This document shows positions 11,603 to 23,790 of a stretch of 64,000 bases of DNA, in pieces; position 1 is the first letter of the stretch; each line of letters starts with the position of its first letter. Under the pieces are notes generated by a model. The model was not told the DNA's origin. It searched no databases and worked only from the letters and a program-made list of their open reading frames with translations. The DNA comes from Megascapheus bottae (taxonomy: Eukaryota > Chordata > Mammalia > Rodentia > Geomyidae): contig JANJXV010000013.1 of NCBI GenBank assembly GCA_024803745.1, forward strand, positions 28,230,501 to 28,294,500, in the 5' to 3' direction. Made by a program: the position numbers and the translations under genes.

Positions 11603-12483
11603 GGAGTAGATCAGTGGAATATGGTGACGGTTCAGTGTGAGTTGTTCTGAGCTCCCACCAAGATACAAGTTCTGGCAGCATAGGGGACAGTTCTTTACCA
11701 AAAATTGATCCTAAGTAAGTTTTAGCACCTCAGAGATCTGTCAGAGAGGAAAAAGTCAGAATACCAGCATGAGAAGACAGCCTGGACCCCCACCATCTGC
11801 TCGGAGCAGCCGCGGAGACAAAGCTGTTCTTCTGAATCTGAGCAGACAGGGCTTCATGGTGGCGCAGACCCACTGGCTGCAGACAGAGCCACACAGAGCC
11901 TGTGCGAGCCCAGAGCTGACACCCGGCCGTGCACGGACCTGCCAGCTTCACAGAACCGGAGAATCCAGCAATTTATGAGTACCTCCAAGGAGAAGTTTCC
12001 ACTTCTGCTCATGGAACAGCATTGGGAAGGAAACCCCTCCCCCACCAGCTGAGAGCAGCGCCATCTTTACTGCTGGCAAAGACCCGGCCAAAGGAATTGG
12101 AACCTGAGAGGTGCTGCTGGCAGCGCCATCATTCTAATGGGCAAAGGATTTCCGTGCTATACCTTAACCGGAAATCCGGACCCAGCACTGCTGAGGTCCA
12201 TCCCCTGTGCAGCGCCATAGACCTGGTAAACAAAGCCACCCGCGAAACTTTCAGCTTTGTTTTCCCAGTCAAGAAATCTGATCCGAAAACCCACAAAGCC
12301 AAATCACAAGAGAAAAAGACTTTGTGAAGTGTTTGGATCCTGAATTTAGTGGAGACACAAGTTTCCTATCCTGCCCCAACCCCCTCAAAAAAAATGAAGA
12401 ATACCCGTTTTTTTTGTTCTTCTACCCCTTTTCATTTGCATTGTTAGGTGTTCTTATTTTCTCTTTGCCATTTTACCTACATC

Positions 12484-12572
12484 TTTTTTTTTTTCTCCCT
12501 AGAGTTGGGGACCAAACTCAGCGCCTTGCACTTGCCAGGCAAGGGCTCTTCCACTGAGCCAAATCCCCGACT
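12484..12572 (-). mobile_element. Classic rodent ID SINE (antisense)
   Basis: On the minus strand it reads 'gggatttggctcagtggaag', 'cccttgcctggcaagtgcaa', 'ctgagtttggtccccaact', followed by an A-tail (the T run at 12484-12495). This is a simple ID element without the second module found in the other tRNA-type SINEs here. A short TSD is visible: ctacatc (12477-12483) and ctacacc (12573-12579). Confidence 0.88.
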
Positions 12573-12589
12573 CCTACACCTTTTTTTTA

Positions 12590-12640
12590 ATGTTATGATT
12601 CATTCCTTTTTTTTCTTTTTTTTTCTCCTCTTTTTCCCAC
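12590..12640. repeat. T-rich low-complexity stretch in L1 5' UTR
   Basis: Runs of T interrupted by single C or A (for example ttttttttcttttttttt). No coding meaning; the frames called across it are low-complexity. Confidence 0.7.
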
Positions 12641-13448
12641 ATTCCTTCTGTCACTGTGGTCATTCCTAGAAACACAGTGACAGCTCTGGCTACAGTCTGA
12701 ATAAAAATGATATCTATATTGATGCAGTCACCTGCTTTTTAATCTCCTGGTTCTCAACCCTAGTATCTCTTGGGTAAGAACTCACAATAGTGAGGAATCT
12801 TCCCCCACTGTTTTTCTTTTTTAATGAGTTTTGTTTTGTTTTGTTGTTGTTTTGTTTCTTTTTTCTTTTTAAAAATTTTATCATTGAAATCTCCTATATC
12901 TACCTCCCTCTTTTCTCTATATATTCTTCTTATTACTCTTCTTATTTTCATAAGTTATATCTAAGTTCTTCGAAACTTTCTACTCAAATATTCTACCTGT
13001 CTATCACCTTAGGTCAGTTATACTTACACTATACCTTTTCTTCATTACTATGATAATCTTACACTCCTGCATTATTCTTTTTCTACCTCCCTTGTTGTTT
13101 TTCATATTATTTTTCTATCTCTTATCCTCTGTTAATCCTTCAACTCTTATAATGCATGAATCTCCATTTGATGGTTGTTGAGCAATGCTATGTATCTAGG
13201 TGTTTAATTATACTCTAGGTCCAGAGGGACTTAAATAAAATAGAGATTGGATTGAGGGGCTTATTGTTTTGGTCATAAATTGGTAATCTGTGGTTGTATT
13301 AGATTTGTATGTAAGTGCACAAAAAGAGAGAGTGATATTACCAATCTAAAATTGTGAACATCTAGTGTCAGCCAGCTAAAGAGGTCTAGGTTGGTTATAT
13401 CTGAAAAATTATAATCTTGTTTAGTATTAATCTTGCTCCCATTTTCAA

Positions 13449-14527
13449 ATGGGTAGAACTAGAAACTCAAGAAAAATGTCAATTCAAGGAATAGCATCTC
13501 CCACCCAACATAAACAGGCAATGGAGCAGTCAGTGGCAAATCTAGAGGAGAGTCTTCCAAGTGCTATACAAATGAAATTGATAAACATCCTTAATGAAAA
13601 ATGTGAAAACATAAAGAAAGAGATAAGGGAGGAAGCCACAGCTAAAGAAGAGGAAACCATAAACAAGGTGATATGTGAAAAAGGGGAAACCATAAAGGAG
13701 GCCATAATAAAGGTTTTTCAAAGAAAAATGAATGAATTCATAAATCCACAAACAAAAAGGTGACTGAACTGCAACAAATGTCCAAAGACAATAAAGTTGC
13801 TGAGCTAACCACTCAAATGGAAATCAGGAGTTAAAGAAATCCATGCATGATCTAAAACAAGAGATGCAAGGCACCAAAAATGAGCAATTACAAGCAAGGG
13901 GGTTGAAGAATAAAGTAGAAAGCTTTGATAGTAGGTTAGACAATGCAGAAGAGAGATAATTTCTGGGGTTGAAGATAATTTAGTTGTTATAGAGAAAGAA
14001 CAGAAAATGAGTCAATTCAAATCTAGGAAATATGAGAAAACGTTTCAGGAGGTACAAGACACAATTAGGAAGCCTAATTTAAGGCTAATTGGTATTGAGG
14101 AGGGTCTGGAGAGAGAGGTCAATTGTATTGGAAATATACTTCAGGGAATCATCTCACAGAACTTCCCAAATATCCAGAAGGGCAGGCCCATCCAGATACA
14201 AGAAGCTTTTAGAACCCCAAACAGACCTGACCAGAAAAGGACATCCCACCACCACATTATAATCTGAACAGGATCAATAGAGACCAAAGAAAGGATCCTA
14301 AAAGCAGCCAGGGAGAAGAGAACAATCACCTACAAAGGCAAACCAATCAGAATAACTCCAGATTTCTCAGCAGAGACCATGCAAGCAAGAAGAGATTGGA
14401 AGGATATATGTCATACCCTGAAGTCAAATAACTACCAACCAAGAATACTCTATGCAGCTAAGCTCTCATTCATAAATGAGGGAACAATAAAACATTCTAT
14501 TCCAGAGAAAAGCTGCAACATTATGTA
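13449..14527 (+). pseudogene. L1 ORF1 (ORF1p), broken
   Basis: ORF1p is the RNA-binding chaperone of the L1 ribonucleoprotein. The first piece (13449-13763, 104 codons) begins MGRTRNSRKMS and continues into a heptad-like, Lys/Glu-rich coiled coil (for example KKEIREEATAKEEETINK). A stop near 13761 and frame changes follow. A second open piece (14007-14267) holds the RRM start (RKPNLRLIGIEEGLE) and IQIQEAFRTPNRP, a signature of L1 ORF1p. C-terminal-domain text continues in another frame to about 14527 (for example ILKAAREKRTITYKGKP, ETMQARRDWKDI). At least three disruptions are seen. Identification is secure from motif order; function is lost. Confidence 0.9.
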
Positions 14528-14699
14528 GCAACCAAACCAACATTACAGAAAATTCTCAAAGATGTTCTACACATAGAAAACCAACACAAATGTAATACAG
14601 AGAAAGAAAGGGCACCTAAAAATCACACCAACTTAGTACCACAAGAACTGTCAAGACACAGGCCCTAATGGAAGCTTTTAAAAAGGCTAGATCTAATAA

Positions 14700-17600
14700 A
14701 TATTTCTCAATCCTGATTCTCAATATCAATGGACTTAACTCTCCAATTAAATGACATAGACTATCTAGTTAGATCAAAAACCAAGATCCATTGTTCTGCT
14801 GTTTTCAAGAGACACATCTTACCCCAGAAAACAAACATTTTTTGAAAGTGAGAGGTTGTAATAAACTCTATCAAGCTAACAGCCCCCATAAACAGGCCGG
14901 AGTTGCCATCCTAATATCAGATAAAATAGACTTCAAACTAAAATTAGGGAGAAAAGACAAAGAAGGTTATTACATACTATTAGAGGGATCTTTCCTCCAG
15001 GAAGACATAACCATCCTAAATATCTACACACCTAATGCTGGAGCTCCAAACTTCATCAAGCAAACTTTACTTTCACTGAAATCATATATAGATCAAAACA
15101 CAGAGATTGTTGGTGACTTTAACACACCACTCTCTCCTATGGACAGATCAACAAGGCAAAAAGTTAACAGAGAAACCTTAGAATTGAACAACTGTACAGA
15201 CCAACTAGATCTAACAGACATCTGCAGATTATTCCACCCAGCAACAACACAATATATGGTTTTTTCAGCAGCACATGGAACATTTTCCAAAATAGACCAC
15301 ATTTTAGGGCATAAAACAAATCTGGGCAGATTCAGAAACACTGAAATTATTCCCTGCACTCTCTCAGACCACAATGGCATCTAATTGGAACTGAACACCC
15401 ATCTCCACCAATGAAATCCCTGTAACTCATGGAGATTGAACAACACATAGTTGAATCATCAATGGGTCATCGAGGAGATCAGAAAAGAAATCCAACAGTT
15501 TATGAAATTTAACAAAAAGTAGTACTCAAAATACCAGCTTCTTTGGGACATGGCAAACTCAGAGGAAAATTTACAGCTCTGAGTGCCTACAACAACAAGT
15601 TGGAAAAATCGCAAACCAACAATTTAATTTGTCACCTTAAGCTCCTGGAAAAAAAGCAACAAACCAACCCTAATCCCAGTAGAAGAGAGCAAATTATTAA
15701 AATCAAAGCAGAATCAAATGAATTGGAATCCAAAAAAACTATAGAAAGAATCAACAAAAGAAGGAGTTGGTTCTTTGAAAAAATTAACAAAAAGGACAGA
15801 CCCTTAGCAAATCTTACCAAAAAAAAGAAGGGAGCATACCGAAATAAAATCACAGACGAAAATGGTAATATCACGACAGAAATTATCAAGATCCAGAGCA
15901 TCATGAGGGAATACTCCTCAAACCTTTACGCCAACAAATTTGAGAATCTAGAAGAAATGGATGAATTCATAGCCAATATTAACATACACACACGGAATCA
16001 AGAAGATCTAACCCAACTAAACAGGCCTATTTCAAGCAGTGAAATAGAAATGGCAATAAGAGTACTTCCACCTAAGAAAAGACCAGGGCCAGATGGAATC
16101 ACAGCTGAATTGTATAAGCTCTTCAAAGCAGGGCTCACACCAATACTCTTCAAGCTCTTCAACGAAATTGTAAATGAAGGTTCTTTACCAAACTCATTCT
16201 ATGAAGCCAGTATAACCCTCATCCCCAAACCGGACAGAGATTCATCAAAGAAAGAGAAGTATAGACCCATTTCTTTGATGAATATTGATGTAAAACTTCT
16301 CAACAAACTACTGGCCAACTGTCTAGAACAACTCATCAAAAAATAATGCACTGGGATCAAACAGGATTCATCACAGGGAGGCAAAGCTGGTTCAACACAC
16401 ACAGATCAATTAATATAATTTAGCAAATCAACAGGAGCAAGGACAAGAAATCACATGATTGTCTCAATAGATGAGGAAAAGGCATTTGACAAGATCCAAC
16501 ACCTGTTTATGTTAACAGCTCTGGAAAATCTAGGAAACCATGGAACATTCCTCAGTATAATAAAGGATGTGTGTGACAAACCCACAGCTAGTATTATAAT
16601 TAACGGTGAAAAGCTAAAGCCATTCCCTGTAAAATCAGGAATGAGACAAGGATGCCCACTCTCTTCACTCCTCTTTAACATAGTAGTAGAATTCCTAGCC
16701 AGAGCAATAAGGCAAGAAGCAAGCATAAAGCGGATCCAAATAGGGAAAGAGGAAGTAAAACTTTCCCTCTTTGCAGATGACATGATCCTGTATTTAAAGA
16801 ATCCTATAGACCCTACTCCCAATCTTCTTGAGCTGATTCAAACCTTTGGAAAAGTAGCAGGGCATAAAATTAACCCTCAAAAATCAACTGCCTTCCTCTA
16901 TGACAACAGTGAGAGGAATGAGACAACAATCAGGAAGGCAACTCCTTTTTCAATAGCCTCAAAGAAAATAAAGTACATAGGAATTAGCTTAACTAAGAAT
17001 GTAAAGGATCTTTTTGATGAAAACTTTAAAACCCTGAAAAGGGAAATTAAAGCAGAACTGAAGAAATGGAAAAACCTCCCATGCTCCTGGACTGGAAGAA
17101 TCAATATAGTGAAAATGACAGTCTTGCCAAGGGCTATCTACAAATTCAATGCAATACCCATCAATATCCCAATGGCATTCTTTAAAAAAATAGAAGAGGC
17201 AATCCAAAATTTCATATGGAATAATAAAAGACCCCGTATAGCAAAAACACTTCTTAGCAGAAAGAACAGCACAGGTGGAATTTCAATATGAAACTTTAGA
17301 CTCTATTTCAGAGGTATAATAATCAAAACAGCGTGGTACTAGTACAAGAACAGGCCTGAAGACCAATGGAATAGAACTGAAGACCCAGATATTAAACCAC
17401 AGACCTATGGCCACCAAATCTTTGACAAGGGAGCCAAAAAAATAGAATGGAAGAAAGACAGCCTCTTCCACAAGTGGTGCTGGCAGAACTGGTTAGGCAC
17501 CTTCAGAAAATTAAAGTTGGATCCTTCTTTGTCACCTTGCACTAGAATTAACTCCAAATGGATCAAAGATCTCGAGGTAAAGGTTGACACACTGAAAACA

Positions 17601-18365
17601 TTACAAGAAGGAGGAGGTACACTAGGCCTCCTTGGCACAGGTTGAAACTTTCTTAATAAGGACCAAGAATCACAACAAATCAGAGAAAGGCTGGATAAGT
17701 GGGACTGCATTAAAATGCAGAGCTTTTGTATGGCAAAGGACATAGCTAGCAAATTAATTAGGAGGCCTACAGAGTGGGAGAAGATCATCACCAACCATAC
17801 AATGGACAAAGGCCTCATATCTAAAATATATCAACAGGTCAAAAAATTGAATCACTCCAAAAGTAATTTTCAAAGTAACAATCATCCCATTAGAATGGCC
17901 AGGTTCAAGAAAACTAATAACAACGGATGCTGGAGGGGATGTGACAAGGAGGGATCACTACTACACTGTTGGTGGGAGTGCAAACTCGTTCAACCACTAT
18001 GGAAAGCAGTATGACAGTTCCTCAAAAGACTAAACACGGAGCTCCCCTATGACCCAGCAATTCCACTACTTGGCATTTACCCAATTGTCCAGAAACATGG
18101 ACATACTAAATCCACTAGCACAACGATGTTCACTGCAGCACCATTTACCATAGCAAAGACATGGAATCAACTCAGATGTCCCTCAGTTGATGAGTGGATC
18201 AACAAGATGTGGTATTTGTACACAATGGAATTCTATGCTGTCAGAAAGAATGACATTGCCCCATTTGTTAGGAAATGGAAAGATTTAGAAAAAATCCTAT
18301 TAAGTGAAGTAATCCAGATTCAAAGGAACATAGGCTCAATGGTTTCCCTCATTTGTCATAATTAG
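14700..18365 (+). pseudogene. L1 ORF2 (endonuclease-reverse transcriptase), broken
   Basis: ORF2p nicks target DNA and reverse-transcribes L1 RNA. The endonuclease domain is visible at 14791-15384: QETHLTP near its start, GDFNTPLSP, and a terminal SDHN motif. It ends at a stop just after the SDHN. The RT N-terminal part is at 15543-16346 (KKRPGPDGITAELYK, ITLIPKPDRD, YRPISLMNIDVKLLNKLLA). The RT core is at 16455-17291 ([14 protein letters not shown], and FADD catalytic motif at 16770-16781). The C-terminal region follows in pieces to the stop at about 18365 (CWWECKLVQPLWKAV, CPSVDEWINKMWYLYTMEF, NIGSMVSLICHN). I count at least five stops or frameshifts, so it is inactive. Catalytic residues are preserved inside the pieces, which suggests moderate age. 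Confidence 0.93.
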
Positions 18366-18775
18366 TAGAAACCTTGGGCTCTCCTAGCAGAGATTTGCAA
18401 TAGAGCAAAACCTAGATACATAAGGCCATACAGTATGACGCTAAATGAAAGACCTCTAGGATATAGAAACAAAATCCATATAATGAATGATTGTTGTCCT
18501 TAATGTACTATGCTATCTCTCATCTCTTTTACTGTCCTTGGTTATGTCATATTGTTACAGTATTTCACTGTGTTATCTGATATATTTGGATATATTTTAT
18601 TTGGTTATTTGAAATCGGATAGGGAAGGGGGGGAAACAAAATGAGGCTGTGGTTGGGGGAGGGAGAAATGGGGACCAAGAAATGAGAAATGGTATCAATG
18701 TATGTGAATTAATGCACCTTCTATCTGGCTAATATAATGTAGCCATTTTATTAATTACAATAAAAATACATGAAA
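18366..18775 (+). other. L1 3' UTR with G/A-rich tract
   Basis: Reference copy of the 3' UTR seen in most L1 fragments in this window. Order: 'gagatttgcaatagagcaaa', 'taatgtactatgctatctc', a G-rich purine tract (about 18615-18680, runs of 3-7 G), 'taatgcaccttctatctggc', 'taattacaataaaaatacat'. Confidence 0.9.
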
Positions 18776-18788
18776 AAACAGAGATGCT

Positions 18789-19991
18789 TTATTGTCTGCA
18801 CTAGGAAGATATAAAATTGAATACACTGGTGTTTAGTATGTGAAAATATAAAATGTTTACATTAGTGCAGAATAATTGAATTATCTTCCTGCAAAACTGT
18901 TTAAACAGTGTCACATGGAAAGCATCCTAGTAAGCATTTTCTATGCCAAATAGATGTCCGTCTATTCTCAACTTAAATTAGGTACATTTTATGGCCCCAA
19001 AGCCTTACCTTATCCTTTCATTTTGTGTTTCAGTGACTTGCACATGTAATTCTCCCTTCTGAATTGAGAGGTCCTTTTAACTGAAATTAGGTCTTAGCCA
19101 TACTTATTTTGTCAACAATCAGCACCTGTGGGTCTCTGCCGAGGTTTATGCAATGTACACAAATGAAAATAGGAATGGATGAACAGGGAGGGAATGTACT
19201 TCTTACTGCTTCCTTCACAGTTTTTTTTTTAAATTATTGATTGTTGCTTCTTGTAAGTCATAGCTTATTTAGAAGTGAGATTTCCAAATCAATCGGTCTT
19301 ATTTTTCTCTCAGCACGAAAATGTCAGTGATTTTATGTAAATTAGACAAGTCAATGCAATTAATTCCTTGGTCTCCTGGAAACCTATACTCAGGATACTG
19401 AGCTTTACCTTTGTGTCTATCATGGGTAAGTGAGGTTAGGGAGGATACCATGCTTAAGCATGGGGAAAACATACTAAAATGCAGAGTAATAACCATCAAT
19501 TATGGCAACTCTGAGCTTTGGAAATGAATGGTGGTGGCTTGAAGGTTAAACATGTGCTGGTTCCATTAGTGTAGTGTAGGTTTTTATAGCTGTTTTCCAT
19601 CCTTCTGAAAATGCTGTCATTCAGGAACACTATAATTACATTCCACTGAAAATGAGGAGAATGCATTTTAAAGAAGAAATTTCAGAAATTGGGAGTAGCT
19701 TCCTCTGCCCCTAACTGCTAACAGTATTTGTTATTCTTTTTTCCTGTGGACAGTTCTATTTACATATTTCTCTGCCATCGGACTGGTTTGCATCTAAGCT
19801 CTTGACTTGGGCCATGGATCTGTGGAAGTAATGTATAAATCTTGACATTTCAGACCAACAATATATTTTCTGGATGTAGTCCAAAAAAATTGGAATGAAG
19901 GCATGATTTTACTAAACTGAAAGATGGTATAAATGATTTGTGCTGAAGTCAAGGTATAGCTCCTGTGAGAAAGCTCTTTCTGAAACAGCAT
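18789..19991. other. Unique intergenic DNA
   Basis: No repeat family or gene recognised. The minus-strand open frames at 19299-19499 and 19794-19991 have no domains. Confidence 0.45.
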
Positions 19992-20225
19992 TTAGAGCTC
20001 TTTTTCCTGTACTTTGAAATATAACTCCATTGAAAGCTGTGAAGATGGAGCTCTGTCATCTGTGCACACAGTCTCTGTTCTGTTCCTGATTGTCACATCT
20101 TGTCCTTTGGGGTTTATGAATGTCCTTCCATCCACTAATTTGTTAGCTTCTTTGGCACAAGAAACTAAGTTTATTTCACATATAATTACATGTTCAATAT
20201 CTTGTTCTACAGATACATAAAGCAT
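19992..20225 (-). other. Unidentified coding-like open stretch
   Basis: A 77-codon open frame ending in TAA, with balanced amino-acid composition (includes INLVSCAKEANKLVDGRT, then FINPKGQDVTIRNR). Just upstream on the minus strand is ctgtag, a possible splice acceptor, so an exon-like reading could begin near 20215. The opposite strand is also open (20014-20220), which weakens the case. I do not recognise a family. It could be a terminal exon, a relic of one in a dead gene, or chance. Confidence 0.25.
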
Positions 20226-20365
20226 TTTTAAAAACCATCAATTTCTTACCCTACAAAATGAAAAAAAATTGAAGAGAGGAGTTGATTTGGTAGAGATGGA
20301 CAGAATGATGGAAGGGATATCACTGATACACTGATCAAGTTGCATTATATTCTTTGCTTTCTTTC

Positions 20366-20556
20366 TTTTTTTACCAGTCTTGGCGCTTGACTTCAGGGCC
20401 TGGGCACTGTCTGGGACACTTCTGCTCAAGGCTAACATTCTGCCACTTGAACCACAGCACCACTTCTGGCTTTTTCTGAATATGTGGTGGAATCAAACCC
20501 AGGGCTTTGTGAATGCTAAGCTAACACTCTACCACTAGGCCACTCTCCTGCCCTAA
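20366..20556 (-). mobile_element. tRNA-derived ID-like composite SINE (antisense)
   Basis: Antisense of the second module (cagtcttggcgcttgacttc, 'cactgtctgggacact'), 'cttgaaccacagcaccactt', then the head (ctaacactctaccactaggc, 'cactctcctgcccta'). Diverged. Confidence 0.88.
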
Positions 20557-22918
20557 GATGCACTATATTTTTAAATTGATTTTCTAAACATTAACTCATT
20601 GGAACAATTACTAAAATAAAATAAGCATTTAATTTAAATTTTTAAAAAATGTGTCAAATGCTGCTTGACATGCTAAGCCTCCTAAGGACTCTCGAGATGA
20701 AATATTTCAATTTCATTTTTTCCCCTTTTGAGTTTATCCATGGGAACCAATAGAAATCTCTCGCTAGGCAATTTTTTTCTTCTCGTACCAGTATGGTTTT
20801 AGATAATATACAGAAACATTTTCACTCTGTAGATTAAGCTGGAATGTAATGAGAGCAATGAGAACATTTTTTTTGCTTGTTACAGTATTATGACTAGTTG
20901 TTTTACAAATTGGTAGTCTTTATAACTTAATCATGTTTAAGAATAAAAATACAGTCTGCCTTGTATTACAGATAGAAAAATCTGAGGTGGCACTGAATAA
21001 CCTTGCTGACCTTATAAAAACATATTGAATTTTAGCCAGAAAGGAACAAATCAACAGTAATGATGAATGTGAACACTTTTGCAGTCATTAAATATTTTTC
21101 TGTCATTTTTGGCACTTATATATATACACTTTTTCTGTACTTCTGTTAAGATGGATTTGTTTAGTAATTGCCTGACTTTATAATGGTAATTTTTTATGAA
21201 GATAACATTTTAGGTTATTTGGAAAAATAGTAAATAAAGCATTTTTCAAAGTGCACGAAAAGATCTTTTGAAGGAAAATGAGCATGGTAGCTACTAAACC
21301 AGATTTGGTATTCATTACATTATTTTGATATTTTATCTTATTTTTGATTAAAAAAATCCTTCAGTATTGTAACACTATTTAGGGAGTTTACACATTGCTT
21401 TTTATTTCTATTTCTCTTTTGTGAAATTCTTAAGTTGTTATTGGAACAGTATTATATAATGTTTAATTATGTTATATGTTGATATTTGGTTCTGTTTTGT
21501 TTTATTCATTAGTAACATTCACTTTTCTAAAGTTTACTTGTAGCCACACGTGTTTACACTGCTAAAGCCAGATAAGATTTGACAATGGATTTACATTTTC
21601 ATTTACTACAAATGAACGTGGTGCTCTGACATATGTTTTGAAAGAAAGTTTTGATGATTGTACTTGCATGAACACAATCATATGATGGTAAAACAGAAAT
21701 TTGCAATTGTTTATATGTTGTTCAAGTAGCTTAAATTGCTTTGTTCTATTTTATTTGAGTTGAGTTATCCTGGGCCAAAATGCCAATAAAATACACTTCT
21801 CTTTCTTTTCCTGCTTACTTTGAAAAAAACAAAAACTGTACAATGTGCACTAAATGCAAGTTGTCTTTTGTGTCTATTCAGGTAGATAAGTACAAGAGAG
21901 CACATTAAAATCTCTGCCTTGAATTTGGCTCAAACCTTAACAATAAGGTTCATATTAGAATTTGTGTTTCTTCTTTTCAATATTCCATGCAGTTTTTCTT
22001 ATGCATAAAACCTATGGTCTAAGATGAAGGACCAGGATTTTATTTTTCAGGTTTTTTCCCCTCTCAATTCATCTCTCCATGCATCTCTCTCTTCATCGGA
22101 GTACATATTCAGATCTTTATTTCATGGTTTATTGGGTTTTAATACATGAAATTCCTGAATTGTTATCAATCAAATCAGACATAGAATTCATTTCGTACCC
22201 TAAAAAAGTCTCCTTATGACCCATGGCCATATATCCTTGTGAAGATGTACACCCTTCTAATTTCTACTACCATATATGAAATTTTACAGATCTTGAATCT
22301 TATAAAATGGAGTGTCTGTGTGTTCAATTCAACTCTTTTCTTCCTAAATACTAATATGAATACTCCCCAGTGCACTTTTAGCTTTAAAGATTCCATTATC
22401 TTAATATTCTGGGAGTCTCCCATTGTATGAATGTAGCATAATTTGTTTTATCTGGTCTTTTATTTACTTTGAAAAACATTTATTCACATCACTTTAAAAA
22501 CTATCTTGTAGTGTATTAATAGCTGAGCACTAGGCTTTCTTGTCTCTGCTAATTAGGTTAGCAATAGTATATTAAAATGAAAACTGTAAAAACTAAACAT
22601 TTTACAACTGAATTTGAAAAAGTTCAGGCCTTGCCAATGCAAAGCCCTAAGAATTGATTTATTACAAATTCCACACTAAATTTAAGTTTAGGTACTGAAA
22701 ATATCTATCTTCCATAAACACACTTAATTATTAAAATTGCATATGCTGATAAATGATTCCCTTAAAGAATATCATTTAATTTTCTGAACTCAGATTTCCA
22801 AAGTTTATTAACTTTTAAGTTACTAATACTAGAAGTTTACTTTGTAAATGTTGATCTATATACAATGCTTTTACAGGACCACCAACATCCACACCTAATA
22901 TAACTGAATTTACCCATT
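20557..22918. other. Unique intergenic DNA, 2.4 kb
   Basis: No recognised mobile element for the whole stretch, which is unusual for this window. AT-rich, CpG-poor, no convincing coding frame (the opposed frames near 22214-22430 lack domains). Confidence 0.5.
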
Positions 22919-23117
22919 CTTTTTTTTTTTTGCCAGTCCTGGGCTTGAGCTCAGGGCCTGAGCACCGTCCTTGGACTTTCTCAAGGCTAGACCCCTACCA
23001 CTTGAGCCTCAGCACCACTTCTGGCTTTTTTTCTATGTATGTGGTACCGAGGAATCGAACCCGGGTCTTCATGTATACTAGGCAAGCACTTTAACCACTA
23101 GGCCAAACTCCCGGCCC
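22919..23117 (-). mobile_element. tRNA-derived ID-like composite SINE (antisense), well preserved
   Basis: T run, 'gccagtcctgggcttgagct', 'ccttggactttctcaaggct', 'cttgagcctcagcaccactt', B box complement 'aggaatcgaacccgggtctt', 'ccactaggccaaactcccgg', 'cccc'. Close to the consensus of the family, so probably young. Confidence 0.94.
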
Positions 23118-23306
23118 CATTACCCATTCTTATAGGTCCTTAAAGAATGCATTATTAAGGAAATCATCAAATGAATTTACTGAACAGCATTTGCCTCAGG
23201 TCTAATCTTCCACACAAAAGTTTCCATGAACTTAAGGAATGGAAAAGTATTTGAGATTTCCAAATTGCCTAATAATTTTAATGCTTAGTGTAAGATTCAG
23301 AGAATG

Positions 23307-23540
23307 ATAGTTATACTATCTTACCTTGTTGTCTGGTATATTGTATATATGTTTACTGGTTTATTTGAAATAGGATAGGGAAGAAGGGAAAAGAAGATGA
23401 GGGGAAGGGGATGGGGAAGGGAAATGGGGACAAAAACATGAGAAGGGTTATCAATGCTTGTGAAGTAATGCACCTTCTATCCGGTGAATACAATGTACCC
23501 TTCTATTAATTGCAATAAAAAATGTAATTCTGAAAAAAAA
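23307..23540 (+). mobile_element. Short 5'-truncated L1 3' UTR
   Basis: Only the last 230 bp of the 3' UTR, including the G/A-rich tract (23380-23430) and the terminal 'ttgcaataaaaaatgtaatt'. Flanks carry the duplicated target aagattcagagaatgatagt (23290-23309) and aagattcagaaaatgacagt (23541-23560). Confidence 0.9.
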
Positions 23541-23593
23541 AGATTCAGAAAATGACAGTTTTCTCAAAGCCAAATAAGAGTTAATGGCATTGG

Positions 23594-23790
23594 GCCCGGA
23601 GTTTGGTCTAGTGGTAAAGTGCTTCCCTAACATGCAATAAGACCCAAGTTTTATTCCTCACTACCACATACATAGAAAAAAGCCTGAAGTGTGGTGTGGC
23701 TCAAGTGGCAGGGAATGAGTCATTGAGAAAGCTCAAGGACAGTGCTCAGGCCCTGAGTTCAAGCCCCAGGACTGAAAAAAAATAATGGCA
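23594..23790 (+). mobile_element. tRNA-derived ID-like composite SINE
   Basis: Head 'ggcccggagtttggtctagt', second module 'gtgtggctcaagtggcaggg', 'ctcaaggacagtgctcaggc', 'ctgagttcaagccccaggac', A-rich end. Confidence 0.9.

Larger units (their letters stand above)
11603..13448 (+). promoter_or_regulatory. L1 5' UTR
   Basis: The sequence between the left TSD and the ORF1 start. Its first 700 bp are GC-richer than anything nearby and carry several CpGs (for example agcagccgcggagaca near 11804). This fits an internal L1 promoter, which in this family lies at the 5' end. From 12360 on it becomes T-rich and low in complexity. Promoter role is inferred from position only. Confidence 0.6.
11603..18775 (+). 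mobile_element. Full-length, inactivated L1 retrotransposon
   Basis: A 7.17-kb element bounded by a perfect 13-bp TSD. It holds in order a 5' UTR with CpG-rich first part (11603-13448), ORF1 remnants (13449-14527), ORF2 remnants (about 14700-18365), a 3' UTR with a G/A-rich tract (18366-18760) and a short A-rich tail. Both ORFs have several stops and frameshifts, so it is not autonomous. An ID SINE sits antisense in the 5' UTR and its own TSD shows that it landed after or within the L1. Confidence 0.93.

Noticed and set aside
11769..12327. Overlapping open frames in the CpG-richer part of the L1 5' UTR
   Set aside because: Several frames on both strands are open because of base composition; none has a domain, and the region is an untranslated leader by position.
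13484..13751. Minus-strand frames opposite L1 ORF1
   Set aside because: Shadows of the coiled-coil coding strand.
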